A stretch of DNA of 64,000 bases from Kribbella qitaiheensis. Its GTDB lineage: Bacteria; Actinomycetota; Actinomycetes; Propionibacteriales; Kribbellaceae. The notes beneath the pieces were generated by a model. That model was not told where the DNA came from, did not search any database, and saw nothing but the letters and a program-made list of their open reading frames with translations. The DNA lies in contig NZ_CP043661.1 of assembly GCF_014217565.1 (NCBI RefSeq), positions 5,580,001 through 5,644,000 on the forward strand. The letters run 5' to 3'. The position numbers were made by a program, and so were the translations under genes. How positions within the stretch are numbered: position 1 is the stretch's first letter; each line of letters opens with the position of its first letter. Positions 24,140 through 32,821 of the stretch are shown here, piece by piece.

Positions 24140-25690
24140 ATGCATCTCGAGCTCTCGGGGCTGACCAAGAGCTTCGGCTCGCTGGTCGCCAACGACCACA
24201 TCGACCTGGTCATCGAACCGGGCGAGATCCACTGCCTGCTCGGCGAGAACGGGGCCGGCAAGAGCACCCTGATGAACATGCTCTACGGGCTGCTGCAGCC
24301 TGACTCCGGCGAGATCGTGATCGACGGCGAGAAGGTCGCGATCACCTCGCCCAGCGACGCGATCAAGCACGGCATCGGGATGGTGCACCAGCACTTCATG
24401 CTGGTGCCGGTGTTCAGCGTCGCGGAGAACATCATGCTCGGCCGGGAGAACACCTACCCCGGCGGCATCCTGGACCGGAAGAAGGCCCACGCTCTCGTCG
24501 CCGAGCTGTCCGAGCGGTTCGGGTTCGAGGTGAACCCCGAGGCGCTGGTCGAGGACATCCCGGTCGGCGTCCAGCAGCGGGTGGAGATCATCAAGGCGCT
24601 CACCAACGACGCCAAGGTGCTGATCCTCGACGAGCCGACCGCCGTACTCACCCCGGCCGAGATCGACGAGCTGATCACCGTGATGCGGCGGCTGAAGGAG
24701 ACCGGCACCTCGATCGTCTTCATCACCCACAAGCTCAAAGAGGTCAAGGCGATCGCGGACAAGATCACCGTGATCCGCCGCGGCAAGGTGGTCGGCCAGG
24801 CCGAGCCGAGCCAGTCCGAGGAAAGCCTGGCCGAGATGATGGTCGGCCGCGCGGTCGACCTGGTGGTGGACAAGACCCCGGCCCAGCCGGGTCAGCCGGT
24901 GCTGCAGATCAAGGGTCTGACGGTGATCGACGAGCGTGGCTTCACCGCCGTCGACGGGGTCGACCTGGAGGTCCGGGCCGGCGAGATCCTCGCCGTGGCC
25001 GGTGTCCAGGGCAACGGTCAGACCGAGCTCGCCGAGGCGTTGCTGGGCCTCACCCCGATCGCGGCCGGCAGCATCTCGCTGGACGGCAAGGACCTGACCG
25101 GGGTGTCCACCCGGCAGCGGCTCGACGCCGGGATCGGCTACGTGCCGGAGGACCGCGGTCACGACGGCTTCGTCGGCCCCTTCACGGTCGCCGAGAACCT
25201 CGTACTCGACCTCTTCCGCCGCAAGCCGTTCGGTGACGGCCTGGTGCTGCACACGGACGAGATCGACAAGAACGCCCAGCAGCGGATCGACGAGTTCGAC
25301 ATCCGCACCCAGGGCATCGACCAGCCGGTCTCGTCGCTGTCCGGCGGCAACCAGCAGAAGGTGGTGCTGGCCCGCGAGCTGTCCCGGCCGCTGAAACTGC
25401 TGGTGGCGTCGCAGCCGACCCGCGGGGTGGACGTCGGCTCCATCGAGTTCCTGCATGAGCGGATCGTGCAGGAGCGCGACAACGGGACCGCGGTCCTGAT
25501 CGTGTCCACAGAACTGGACGAGATCGCGGCCCTGTCCGACCGGGTCGCGGTGATGTACCGCGGCAAGGTGGTCGGCGTCGTACCGTCCGACACGCCCCGC
25601 GACGAGCTCGGCCTGATGATGGCCGGAGCCTCGAGGACCGAGGCCCACGAAGTCGCGATCGAGAACCCCACCACGTTGGGAACCATCTAG
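24140..25690 (+). CDS. ABC transporter ATP-binding protein, nucleoside type (two nucleotide-binding domains)
   Basis: 516 residues. Domain 1 has Walker A LLGENGAGKSTLMN (35-46), VQQRVEI as a modified signature and LILDEPTAVLTP. Domain 2 has a degenerate Walker A VAGVQGNGQTELAEA and an intact signature LSGGNQQKVVLARELS, with VASQPTRGVDV replacing the usual Walker B. This asymmetric arrangement is standard for the RbsA/YufO class. It energises uptake through the two following permeases; its TAG stop directly abuts the next ATG. Confidence 0.95.
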   Translation: MHLELSGLTKSFGSLVANDHIDLVIEPGEIHCLLGENGAGKSTLMNMLYGLLQPDSGEIVIDGEKVAITSPSDAIKHGIGMVHQHFMLVPVFSVAENIMLGRENTYPGGILDRKKAHALVAELSERFGFEVNPEALVEDIPVGVQQRVEIIKALTNDAKVLILDEPTAVLTPAEIDELITVMRRLKETGTSIVFITHKLKEVKAIADKITVIRRGKVVGQAEPSQSEESLAEMMVGRAVDLVVDKTPAQPGQPVLQIKGLTVIDERGFTAVDGVDLEVRAGEILAVAGVQGNGQTELAEALLGLTPIAAGSISLDGKDLTGVSTRQRLDAGIGYVPEDRGHDGFVGPFTVAENLVLDLFRRKPFGDGLVLHTDEIDKNAQQRIDEFDIRTQGIDQPVSSLSGGNQQKVVLARELSRPLKLLVASQPTRGVDVGSIEFLHERIVQERDNGTAVLIVSTELDEIAALSDRVAVMYRGKVVGVVPSDTPRDELGLMMAGASRTEAHEVAIENPTTLGTI

Positions 25691-26902
25691 ATGAGCACTG
25701 ATACAACGACGGAGCCCGAGAAGGCCGCGCCGGATCCGGTTCCGGCCGGCGAGCCGCAGCGGTCCGGGCTGCCCAGCTGGGCGGTCCAGAGCCTCGTCTC
25801 GCTGAGCGCGATCGTGCTGGCGCTGATCGTCGGCGCGATCCTGATCATCATCGGCGACGACCAGGTGAAGGCAGCCCTCGGCTACTTCGGGGCCGCGCCG
25901 ATGGACACCTTCTCGGCCGCCTTCAGCGCGGTCGGCGAGGCGTACAAGGCACTCGCGGTCGGCGCGCTCGGCGGCGTCACCCCGATCACCGAGTCGCTGA
26001 CGCAGGCGACGCCGCTGATCTGCGGCGGACTGGCCGTCTCGCTGGCGTTCCGGACCGGACTGTTCAACATCGGCGCCCAGGGGCAGCTGATCATGGGCGC
26101 GATCCTGGCCGCCTGGGTCGGGTTCGCCTGGCACCTGCCGCCGGGTCTGCACCTGATCGTCGCGGTCGTCGCCGGCCTGGTCGGTGGCGCGATCTGGGGC
26201 GGGGTGGTCGGCCTGCTGAAGGCCCGTACCGGCGCTCATGAGGTGATCGTCACGATCATGCTCAACTACGTGGCGATCTACCTGCTCCAGTGGTTGCTCA
26301 CGACAACGACTTTCAAGCGTCCCGGCCGCGAGGACCCGATCAGCCCGATCGTGGATGCCAACGCGCAGTACCCGCAGTTCGGCAGTACCAGGTTGCACGT
26401 GGGCTTCCTGCTCGCGCTGGTGGCCGCCGCCTTCGTCTGGTGGTTGCTGAACCGCTCGACCGTCGGCTTCGAACTCCGAGCCGTCGGCGCGAACGCGGAC
26501 GCTTCCCGGACGGCGGGAATGAGCGTCGGCAAGGCGTACTTCATCGCCATGCTGGTCGCCGGCGCCCTGGCCGGTCTGGCGGGCACGCAGCAGGTACTCG
26601 GTACCGATCTGCCGCTCACCGATGGTGTCGCGGCCTCTGTCGGGTTCGACGCGATCACGGTCGCGCTGCTCGGCCGCGGTACGCCGCTGGGCACCGTGCT
26701 GGCGGGCCTGCTCTTCGGCGCCCTGAACGCCGGTGGCCTGCAGATGCAGTTGGAGACGCAGACCCCGCTGACGCTGACCACCGTCCTGCAGGCCGTGATC
26801 GTGCTGTTCGTCGCCGCACCGGCCCTGGTGCGCTCGGTCTTCCGGTTCCTGCCCAAGGAACGCGGCCTCGGCGCCGTCCTCGCGAAAGGCTGGAACGGAT
26901 GA
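25691..26902 (+). CDS. Nucleoside ABC transporter permease 1 (YufP/NupP-like)
   Basis: 403 residues with a polar N-terminal ~25 residues and about nine hydrophobic helices. The family marks GLAVSLAFRTGLFNIGAQGQ, GAHEVIVTIMLNYVA and GFELRAVGANADASRTAGM are present. Translation starts on the base after the ATPase stop. Forms the membrane channel with permease 2. Confidence 0.93.
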   Translation: MSTDTTTEPEKAAPDPVPAGEPQRSGLPSWAVQSLVSLSAIVLALIVGAILIIIGDDQVKAALGYFGAAPMDTFSAAFSAVGEAYKALAVGALGGVTPITESLTQATPLICGGLAVSLAFRTGLFNIGAQGQLIMGAILAAWVGFAWHLPPGLHLIVAVVAGLVGGAIWGGVVGLLKARTGAHEVIVTIMLNYVAIYLLQWLLTTTTFKRPGREDPISPIVDANAQYPQFGSTRLHVGFLLALVAAAFVWWLLNRSTVGFELRAVGANADASRTAGMSVGKAYFIAMLVAGALAGLAGTQQVLGTDLPLTDGVAASVGFDAITVALLGRGTPLGTVLAGLLFGALNAGGLQMQLETQTPLTLTTVLQAVIVLFVAAPALVRSVFRFLPKERGLGAVLAKGWNG

Positions 26903-28188
26903 GCGAGTCGACAACGACGGCCGACACCGTCAAGGTCCCGGCCCCGGCCACGATCGAGGCACCGGCCGAGCGGACCCGCCGGTTGCGGGTCGGCGGCCTG
27001 ATGCTGGTGTTCGCCTTGATCGGGCTCGGTCTGGCCATTGGGACCAAGAGCGGCAAGGCGACCTTCCAGCTCACCTCGGGCGACCTGAAGAACAACCTGC
27101 TCCACCTGCCCGCACAACCGGTCGGCATCCTGCTCGGCATCCTCGGTGTGCTCGCCGCGGTGGCGTATGTACTCCGCCGGATCCCGCAGCGGTACGCCGG
27201 CTGGCTCGCCGCAGTACTGGGGATCTGTTTCATCGGGGCGTTCCTGTGCTGGGCCGCGGCGGGCAAGACCTTCCCGCTGGCCAACCAGTTCCAGGGCACG
27301 CTGAACTTCGCCACGCCGCTGATCCTGGGTGCGCTGGCCGGTGTGCTGTGTGAGCGCGCTGGCGTCATCAACATCGCGATCGAAGGCCAGTTCCTGGTCG
27401 GCGCCTTCACCGCCGCCGTGGTCTCCAGTACTACGCACAACGCGGCTGCGGCGCTCATCGCCGCGGCGGTGACCGGTGTGCTGATGGCCTGGCTGCTGGC
27501 GGTCTTCTCGATCAAGTACCTGGTCAACCAAGTGGTGCTGGGTGTTGTCCTGGTGGTGTTCGCATCGGGTATCACCGGCTATCTGTTCGATCAGTTCCTG
27601 CAGGAGGACGCGGCGAAGCTGAACACGCCGAGCGTGCTCTCCGCGGTGAAGATCCCGCTGCTGGGAGACATCCCGTTCTTCGGACCGATCCTGTTCAACC
27701 AGACGGTGCTGGTCTACCTCACCTACATCGCGGTCGCCGTGGTCACCTTCGTGCTCTTCCAGACCCGCTGGGGTCTTCGGGTCCGGGCCGTCGGTGAGCA
27801 CCCGAAGGCGGCCGACACGGTTGGCATCAGGGTCAAGCGGGTCCGGTACTCCGCGGTCCTGGCGGCCGGCATCCTCGCCGGTCTCGGCGGCTCCTTCTTC
27901 ACCGTCGGATACGCCGGGTCGTTCAGCAAGGAGATGACCGCGGGCAACGGGTTCATCGCCCTGGCCGCGCTGATCATGGGACGCTGGCACCCGATCGGCG
28001 CGATGGTCGCGGCCCTGTTCTTCGGCTTCGCGACCCAGTTGCAGTCGCAGTTGCAGATCATCCAGACCCCGATCCCCGGCGAACTGTTGCTGATGGCTCC
28101 TTACCTGGCCACGATCATCGCGGTCGCGGGTCTGGTCGGCAGGGTGAGAGCCCCCAAGGCGGACGGTGAGCCCTACGTCACCGAGTAA
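26899..28188 (+). CDS. Nucleoside ABC transporter permease 2 (YufQ/NupQ-like)
   Basis: 429 residues from an ATG overlapping the previous stop (ATGA). An N-terminal extension with extra helices (to about residue 120) precedes the conserved core: CERAGVINIAIEGQFLVGAF, NQVVLGVVLVVFASGIT, GLRVRAVGEHPKAADTVGI and GNGFIALAALIMGRWHP. It completes the transporter. The last 23 nt overlap the cytidine deaminase gene as annotated from its earliest GTG. Confidence 0.93.
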   Translation: MSESTTTADTVKVPAPATIEAPAERTRRLRVGGLMLVFALIGLGLAIGTKSGKATFQLTSGDLKNNLLHLPAQPVGILLGILGVLAAVAYVLRRIPQRYAGWLAAVLGICFIGAFLCWAAAGKTFPLANQFQGTLNFATPLILGALAGVLCERAGVINIAIEGQFLVGAFTAAVVSSTTHNAAAALIAAAVTGVLMAWLLAVFSIKYLVNQVVLGVVLVVFASGITGYLFDQFLQEDAAKLNTPSVLSAVKIPLLGDIPFFGPILFNQTVLVYLTYIAVAVVTFVLFQTRWGLRVRAVGEHPKAADTVGIRVKRVRYSAVLAAGILAGLGGSFFTVGYAGSFSKEMTAGNGFIALAALIMGRWHPIGAMVAALFFGFATQLQSQLQIIQTPIPGELLLMAPYLATIIAVAGLVGRVRAPKADGEPYVTE

Positions 28189-28639
28189 GCCCGAGACCGC
28201 TGCGTCCGAAGAGGCGAGGGGCAGGACCCTCGCCGATTCGGACGCTGGTGGTGGGTTTGATTGGGTGGCGCTGCGGGCGGTGGCGGTGGAGGCGATGCAC
28301 CGGGCCTACGCGCCGTACTCCGGGTTCCCGGTCGGCGCCGCGGCGTACGTGGACGACGGGCGGATTGTTGCCGGGTGCAACGTGGAGAACGCGTCGTACG
28401 GGCTGACTTTGTGTGCCGAATGCGGGCTGGTCTCCGAGCTGCACCGGACCGGTGGCGGACGGCTGGTCGCCTTCACCTGCGTGGACCACGACGAGGAACT
28501 CCTGACACCGTGCGGACGGTGCCGCCAGTTGCTGTACGAGCACGGCGGCCCGTCCTTGCAGGTGGAGACCGCCGGTGGCAGCCGGCCGATGAGCGACCTA
28601 CTGCCCGACGCGTTCGGGCCCGAACGGATGGGGGAGTAA
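28166..28639 (+). CDS. cdd: Cytidine deaminase
   Basis: Zinc-site and catalytic motifs CNVENASYGLTLCAECGLVS and PCGRCRQLLYEHG define a homotetrameric-type cytidine deaminase converting (deoxy)cytidine to (deoxy)uridine. The earliest start, GTG 28166 (AAGGCGGA upstream), yields 157 residues with ~33 N-terminal residues not seen in relatives; these codons contain hairpin C of the dispersed repeat family (28202-28245). The alternative in-frame GTG 28265 gives 124 residues beginning close to where family similarity starts, but lacks a good ribosome site. Next gene deoA starts directly after the stop. Confidence 0.9.
   Translation: MSPTSPSKPETAASEEARGRTLADSDAGGGFDWVALRAVAVEAMHRAYAPYSGFPVGAAAYVDDGRIVAGCNVENASYGLTLCAECGLVSELHRTGGGRLVAFTCVDHDEELLTPCGRCRQLLYEHGGPSLQVETAGGSRPMSDLLPDAFGPERMGE
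28202..28245. repeat. Nested hairpin repeat, member C of the GTCCGAA/TTCGGAC family, inside the 5' end of cdd
   Basis: Outer stem GCGTCCGAA (28202-28210) / TTCGGACGC (28237-28245), inner stem GGCGAGGG (28213-28220) / CCCTCGCC (28227-28234), loop GCAGGA. Both stems are perfect. Confidence 0.85.
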
Positions 28640-29926
28640 GTGTCAGGCTTCGACGCGGTCGATGTGATCCGGACCAAGCGGGACAAGGGTGAGCTGAGCG
28701 ACGGGCAGATCGACTGGGTGATCGACGCTTACACCAAGGGCGACGTCGCCGACGAGCAGATGTCGTCGCTGGCGATGGCGATTCTCCTGAACGGGATGAA
28801 CCGGCGCGAGATCGCCCGCTGGACGGCCGCGATGATCGCCTCCGGTGAGCGGATGGACTTCGCCAAGCTGTCCCGGCCGACCGCCGACAAGCACTCCACC
28901 GGCGGCGTCGGCGACAAGATCACCCTGCCCCTCGCGCCGCTGGTCGCCGCTTGCGGAGTCGCCGTACCGCAGCTGTCCGGTCGCGGTCTCGGCCACACCG
29001 GCGGCACGCTGGACAAGCTGGAGTCGATCCCGGGCTGGCGGGCGGCGCTGTCGAACGACGAAATGATGAACCAGCTCGAGGATGTCGGCGCAGTGATCTG
29101 CGCGGCGGGCGACGGCCTTGCCCCGGCGGACAAGAAGCTCTACGCGCTTCGCGACGTCACCGGTACGGTCGAGGCGATCCCGTTGATCGCCAGCTCGATC
29201 ATGAGCAAGAAGATCGCCGAGGGCACCGGTGCGCTGGTGCTCGACGTCAAGGTCGGGTCCGGCGCGTTCATGAAGGACATCGCGAACGCCCGTGAGCTGG
29301 CCGAGACGATGGTTGCACTGGGCACCGATGCCGGTGTGAAGACGGTCGCGCTGCTGACCGACATGTCGACGCCACTCGGGCTGACGGCCGGAAACGCCTT
29401 GGAGGTCAGGGAATCCGTCGAGGTGCTGGCCGGTGGTGGCCCGGCCGACGTGGTCGAGCTGACGGTCGCGCTGGCCGTCGAGATGCTGGCCGCGGCCGGC
29501 GTGACGGACATCGACCCGGCGGAGAAGCTTCGCGACGGTACGGCGATGGACGCCTGGCGCCGGATGATCTCCGCGCAGGGTGGCGACGCTTCGGCCGAGC
29601 TCCCGGTGGCTCCGGAACAGCACGTGGTGAAGGCATCGTCCAGCGGCGTACTGACCGGCCTGGACGCGTTGGCCGTCGGGGTTGCCGCTTGGCGTCTCGG
29701 CGCGGGCCGGGCGCGGAAGGAAGACCCGGTCTCTGCCGTCGCCGGTGTCGAGTTGCACGCTAAGCCAGGCGACTCCGTGACCGAGGGCCAGGCGCTGCTG
29801 ACGTTGCATGCCGACGACACCACCCGCTTCGATCGCGCACTCGAGTCGCTCGCGGACGCAGTACAGATCTCAGCAGACGGAACCTACGAGGCCACTCCGC
29901 TGGTGATCGACCGCATCACCGCCTGA
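28640..29926 (+). CDS. deoA: Thymidine phosphorylase
   Basis: 428 residues from GTG. Characteristic elements: phosphate-binding KHSTGGVGDKITLPLAPLVA, the family signature SGRGLGHTGGTLDKLESIPG, and ALVLDVKVGSGAFMK with the catalytic Lys. It phosphorolyses thymidine or deoxyuridine to base plus 2-deoxyribose 1-phosphate. Last gene of the uptake and salvage operon; deoC lies in a different unit at 53.5 kb. Confidence 0.95.
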   Translation: MSGFDAVDVIRTKRDKGELSDGQIDWVIDAYTKGDVADEQMSSLAMAILLNGMNRREIARWTAAMIASGERMDFAKLSRPTADKHSTGGVGDKITLPLAPLVAACGVAVPQLSGRGLGHTGGTLDKLESIPGWRAALSNDEMMNQLEDVGAVICAAGDGLAPADKKLYALRDVTGTVEAIPLIASSIMSKKIAEGTGALVLDVKVGSGAFMKDIANARELAETMVALGTDAGVKTVALLTDMSTPLGLTAGNALEVRESVEVLAGGGPADVVELTVALAVEMLAAAGVTDIDPAEKLRDGTAMDAWRRMISAQGGDASAELPVAPEQHVVKASSSGVLTGLDALAVGVAAWRLGAGRARKEDPVSAVAGVELHAKPGDSVTEGQALLTLHADDTTRFDRALESLADAVQISADGTYEATPLVIDRITA

Positions 29927-29964
29927 CCTCGATCGCCGCGGATCGCCTGGCACAGCTTGGCCTT

Positions 29965-30654
29965 TCAGCCGGACTTGCGGCTGAGGGATTGCCTTTGCTG
30001 CTTGGTGATCGCGGCGACGAGGGCGGTGTCCGGAGTGAGGTCGGCGGTCAGATCTCCGGACTGGCTGACGCTGATCTCGGTGACCAGGCTGCCGACCACG
30101 AAGCTCGACTCGGCGACCGCCTCGGTCCGGCCGACCGAGGTGGCGACGACGATCCGGGCGTCGGTCAGCGCGCCCGGGACCCCTGGTACGGCGAAGGCGC
30201 GGCTGTGCGTCTCCTGCGCCCAGAACCCGCGCCGCAGTATGTCCGCCTGGGCCTTGGAGCCGACCCGGAAAATCTTCACGGTGTAGTGCTTCTTCCGGTC
30301 CGCGCTGGTCCGGTAGGCCTGGTAGCCCTCGGCGAAGTGGGCGTTCAGCAGCAAGGCGCGGTCCTCGGACGGTGAGGCCGACAGCGTGTTCAGGTACGAC
30401 TCCCTGCTGAACGGGCCACTCTGCTCGCCCGGATCCGTGGTGTCGCCGGTCAGATAGCCCTTCGGTACGACGACCAGCCCCGCAAGGCCGCTCACCGCGG
30501 TCTTGGCCACCGGGGGAGCCGACGGTGCCGGAGCGGCCGCACCTGTCTCGGGTTCGCTGGTCGTCACGGCGCCGGCACTGTTCCCGCAGCCGGACACGCT
30601 CATCACGACCAGGGCGCTCAGTACGACGGCGACGCCCGGGGCAGCACGCCTCAC
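29965..30654 (-). CDS. Secreted lipoprotein of unknown function
   Basis: 229 residues. Signal peptide with basic MRR start, hydrophobic core and lipobox SVSGC (Cys 23), then an Ala/Pro-rich linker to about residue 50 and a globular domain with YPKGY-like turns and many beta-strands (HYTVKIFRVGSKAQADILRR). No family recognised with confidence; the layout resembles small extracytoplasmic lipoproteins of actinomycetes. It converges on deoA with 38 nt between stops. Confidence 0.65.
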   Translation of the reverse strand: MRRAAPGVAVVLSALVVMSVSGCGNSAGAVTTSEPETGAAAPAPSAPPVAKTAVSGLAGLVVVPKGYLTGDTTDPGEQSGPFSRESYLNTLSASPSEDRALLLNAHFAEGYQAYRTSADRKKHYTVKIFRVGSKAQADILRRGFWAQETHSRAFAVPGVPGALTDARIVVATSVGRTEAVAESSFVVGSLVTEISVSQSGDLTADLTPDTALVAAITKQQRQSLSRKSG

Positions 30655-30739
30655 GATTCCTCCGCCTGTCAGGGATCTCGAGCCTCGATCGGATCAGACG
30701 AAGGTGAACGCCGGGCGAATACCAAGGCTGCAGAACGTG

Positions 30740-31633
30740 CTACACGGCGGTACGGAGGGCCGCGGCGACGACTTCTACCGCAGGCGTCCGGGTCGCGCGA
30801 GTCAGCAGGAAGACCTCGCGGGTGAGATCGCCCTCGGCCAGGGAACGAACCGCGACGCCTGGTACGCCGTAACCGAGGACGAGGTCGGGGAGGAGGGCGC
30901 AGGCGCCCGTGGTACGGACCATTTCGACGAGGATCAGGAAGTCGTCGGAGGCATACCGCAGGTCGGGCTCGAAGCCGCCGAGCTCGCGGCAGGCACGGAT
31001 CTGCATCTCGCGATGGCCGGTGCCCGGTTGGCAGGCGGCCCATCGGGCGCCGGACAGTTGCGCCATTCGTACCCGCTCGGTGGCCGCCGGCGGATGGGTT
31101 TCGGGTAGCACCAGGCGCACCTGCTCGCGGACCAACGGCTCCCGGGTCAGGTCGTCGTGGATGGGCCGTGGTTGGCCGGCGTACTCGTCTCCCACCAATG
31201 CGTCGAGTTGGCGCAGGCGAAGGGCCGGTATCGCCTCCTCGACTTCGGCCTCGGTGACCTCGATCCGGATGCCGGGATGACTGGCGGCCACTGCGGCGAC
31301 GGCGGGCGCCACGATCCGCAGGAAGGCGGACTGGAAAGCGGCCACCCGGACGACGCCGGCCGGGTGGCCCGCGGTGAGGGCGGCCACCTCAGCCTCGGCG
31401 GCCTCCATCCCGTCGAGCAGGGTGGCTGCATGCCGAACCAGGACCTGGCCCGCGTCGGTGAGCCGCACGTTCCGGCCGGTGCGTTCGAGCAGCTTGGCAC
31501 CCGCCTCGCGTTCGAGGACCGCGAGCTGCTGGGAGATCGCGCTCGGAGTGTAGCCGAGCGCCCGGGCGGCGCCGTGAACGGTTCCGCGGGCGTCGAGTTC
31601 GCGCAGGAGGCGCAGGCGGCGGAGATCGAGCAT
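30740..31633 (-). CDS. LysR-family transcriptional regulator
   Basis: 297 residues from ATG 31633 (MLDLRRLRLLRELDARGTVH). The winged helix GAARALGYTPSAISQQLAVL and the periplasmic-binding-like effector domain (ARWAACQPGTGHREMQIRAC, ACALLPDLVLGYG) are normal for the family. Divergent from the EamA exporter gene; the 75-nt gap contains an inverted repeat with LysR spacing, so it probably controls the exporter and itself. Confidence 0.9.
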   Translation of the reverse strand: MLDLRRLRLLRELDARGTVHGAARALGYTPSAISQQLAVLEREAGAKLLERTGRNVRLTDAGQVLVRHAATLLDGMEAAEAEVAALTAGHPAGVVRVAAFQSAFLRIVAPAVAAVAASHPGIRIEVTEAEVEEAIPALRLRQLDALVGDEYAGQPRPIHDDLTREPLVREQVRLVLPETHPPAATERVRMAQLSGARWAACQPGTGHREMQIRACRELGGFEPDLRYASDDFLILVEMVRTTGACALLPDLVLGYGVPGVAVRSLAEGDLTREVFLLTRATRTPAVEVVAAALRTAV

Positions 31634-31634
31634 C

Positions 31635-31667
31635 GTGCACAAATGCTACTGGGTTTTGTGCACAAAG
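31635..31667. promoter_or_regulatory. Probable LysR operator between regulator and EamA genes
   Basis: GTGCACAAA (31635-31643) and TTTGTGCAC (31655-31663) form a 9-bp inverted repeat with an 11-nt spacer, the T-N11-A style of LysR sites; a third half-site GTGCACAAAG (31658-31667) overlaps the second, making CTTTGTGCACAAAG-like symmetry. Confidence 0.7.
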
Positions 31668-31708
31668 AGGAGATAGACGTGAATAGTTGACGATGTCAGC
31701 ATCGGTGC

Positions 31709-32821
31709 GTGGGTGCCCTCCTCTGCCTCTTGTCAGCTGCCTGTTTCGGCGCGATGGCGATCTTCGGGAAGTACGCGTACGACGCCCGGGTCGACGTCGG
31801 TGATCTCCTCCTGCTGCGCTTCGTGATCGCGGCCGTCCTGCTGCTCGTCGTCGCCCGGGTGACCGGTGCTCTCCGCGGCCTGCCGCGACACTCGATCCCG
31901 GCCGGGCTCGCGATGGGCGGGATCGGCTACGCGACCCAGGCCGGCCTCTTCTTCGGTGCCCTCCAGCGGATGGACGCGTCGCTGCTCGCGCTGATCCTGT
32001 ACGCCTACCCGGCCCTCGTGACGCTCGGTGCGATCGCCCTCGGCCGCGAACGGGCCACCGTACGCCGGGTCGTCGCGCTGCTGGTCGCCTCCGCAGGGAC
32101 GGTCCTCGTCCTCGGCGCTGCGGCCGCGGGCGGCCTGGATGCCCTCGGTACGGCGATGGGCTTCGGTGCGGCCCTCGCGTACACGGTCTACATCCTGGTA
32201 GGGGACCGGATCGGTCCCGCGATCCCGCCACTGGCGCTGGCCGCACTCGTCTGTACCGGCGCCGCCGGAACCTTCGCGGTGGTCAGCGCGGTCCGCGGCG
32301 GTCCCCAGTTCGACTTCGATGCCGCCGGTTGGGGATGGGTTACGGCGATCGCCGTCGTCAGTACGGTGGCGGCGATCGTCTTGTTCTTCGCGGGCGTCGC
32401 CCGCGTCGGTCCGTCGGCCGCTTCCATCCTGTCGACGCTGGAACCAGTGGTCACGGTCGGGCTTGCGGCAGTCGTGTTCGGCGAGTCGCTCGGTGCCGTG
32501 CAGTTGGCCGGCGGTGCCTTGGTGCTCAGCGCGGCGGTCGTGATCCGGCCGGCCGAAGCCCGTCGGAGAGCCGCCGAGGATCGGCTAGTGCCCGGCGGCT
32601 TGGAGCAGTTGGGTGATGCGGCGCCGCGCGGCCTTCGGGTGCAGGGGTTCACAGCCCGCGTCGAGGCAACGGCGTACGACGCGGGGGTCGTCGCGCAGCA
32701 GCAGGAATCCCCGGCGGAGCAGGGTGAAAGGGGGCTTGCGGTGCTCGCGGAGGTCTCGCTGGAATCGACGGGCGAAGGTGACCAGGCGGTGGTGGCGGAC
32801 GCAGATCGCAGCCGCCAGTAG
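31709..32821 (+). CDS. DMT-superfamily (EamA) exporter with an unusual C-terminal extension
   Basis: Ten hydrophobic helices in two EamA halves fill residues 1-290 (FGAMAIFGKYAYDARVDVGD, LILYAYPALVTLGAIALGRE, ASILSTLEPVVTVGLAAVVF), the normal size of the family. The frame then continues ~80 residues (EQLGDAAPRGLRVQGFTARV) without membrane or family character, entirely antisense to the 3' part of the uridine kinase gene. A TAG stop sits one frame away at about 32585, where the kinase gene also ends, so a one-base error near 32560-32580 would explain the extension. Probably exports amino acids or metabolites under the divergent LysR regulator. Confidence 0.85.
   Translation: MGALLCLLSAACFGAMAIFGKYAYDARVDVGDLLLLRFVIAAVLLLVVARVTGALRGLPRHSIPAGLAMGGIGYATQAGLFFGALQRMDASLLALILYAYPALVTLGAIALGRERATVRRVVALLVASAGTVLVLGAAAAGGLDALGTAMGFGAALAYTVYILVGDRIGPAIPPLALAALVCTGAAGTFAVVSAVRGGPQFDFDAAGWGWVTAIAVVSTVAAIVLFFAGVARVGPSAASILSTLEPVVTVGLAAVVFGESLGAVQLAGGALVLSAAVVIRPAEARRRAAEDRLVPGGLEQLGDAAPRGLRVQGFTARVEATAYDAGVVAQQQESPAEQGERGLAVLAEVSLESTGEGDQAVVADADRSRQ

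Noticed and set aside
23528..26914. 1128-codon open frame on the minus strand
   Set aside because: It is antisense to the BMP, ATPase and permease genes, which have complete family motifs; composition is Gln/His/Arg/Asp-rich without domains, typical of high-GC shadow frames.
26278..27990. 570-codon minus-strand frame
   Set aside because: Antisense to both nucleoside permease genes; low-complexity charged sequence.
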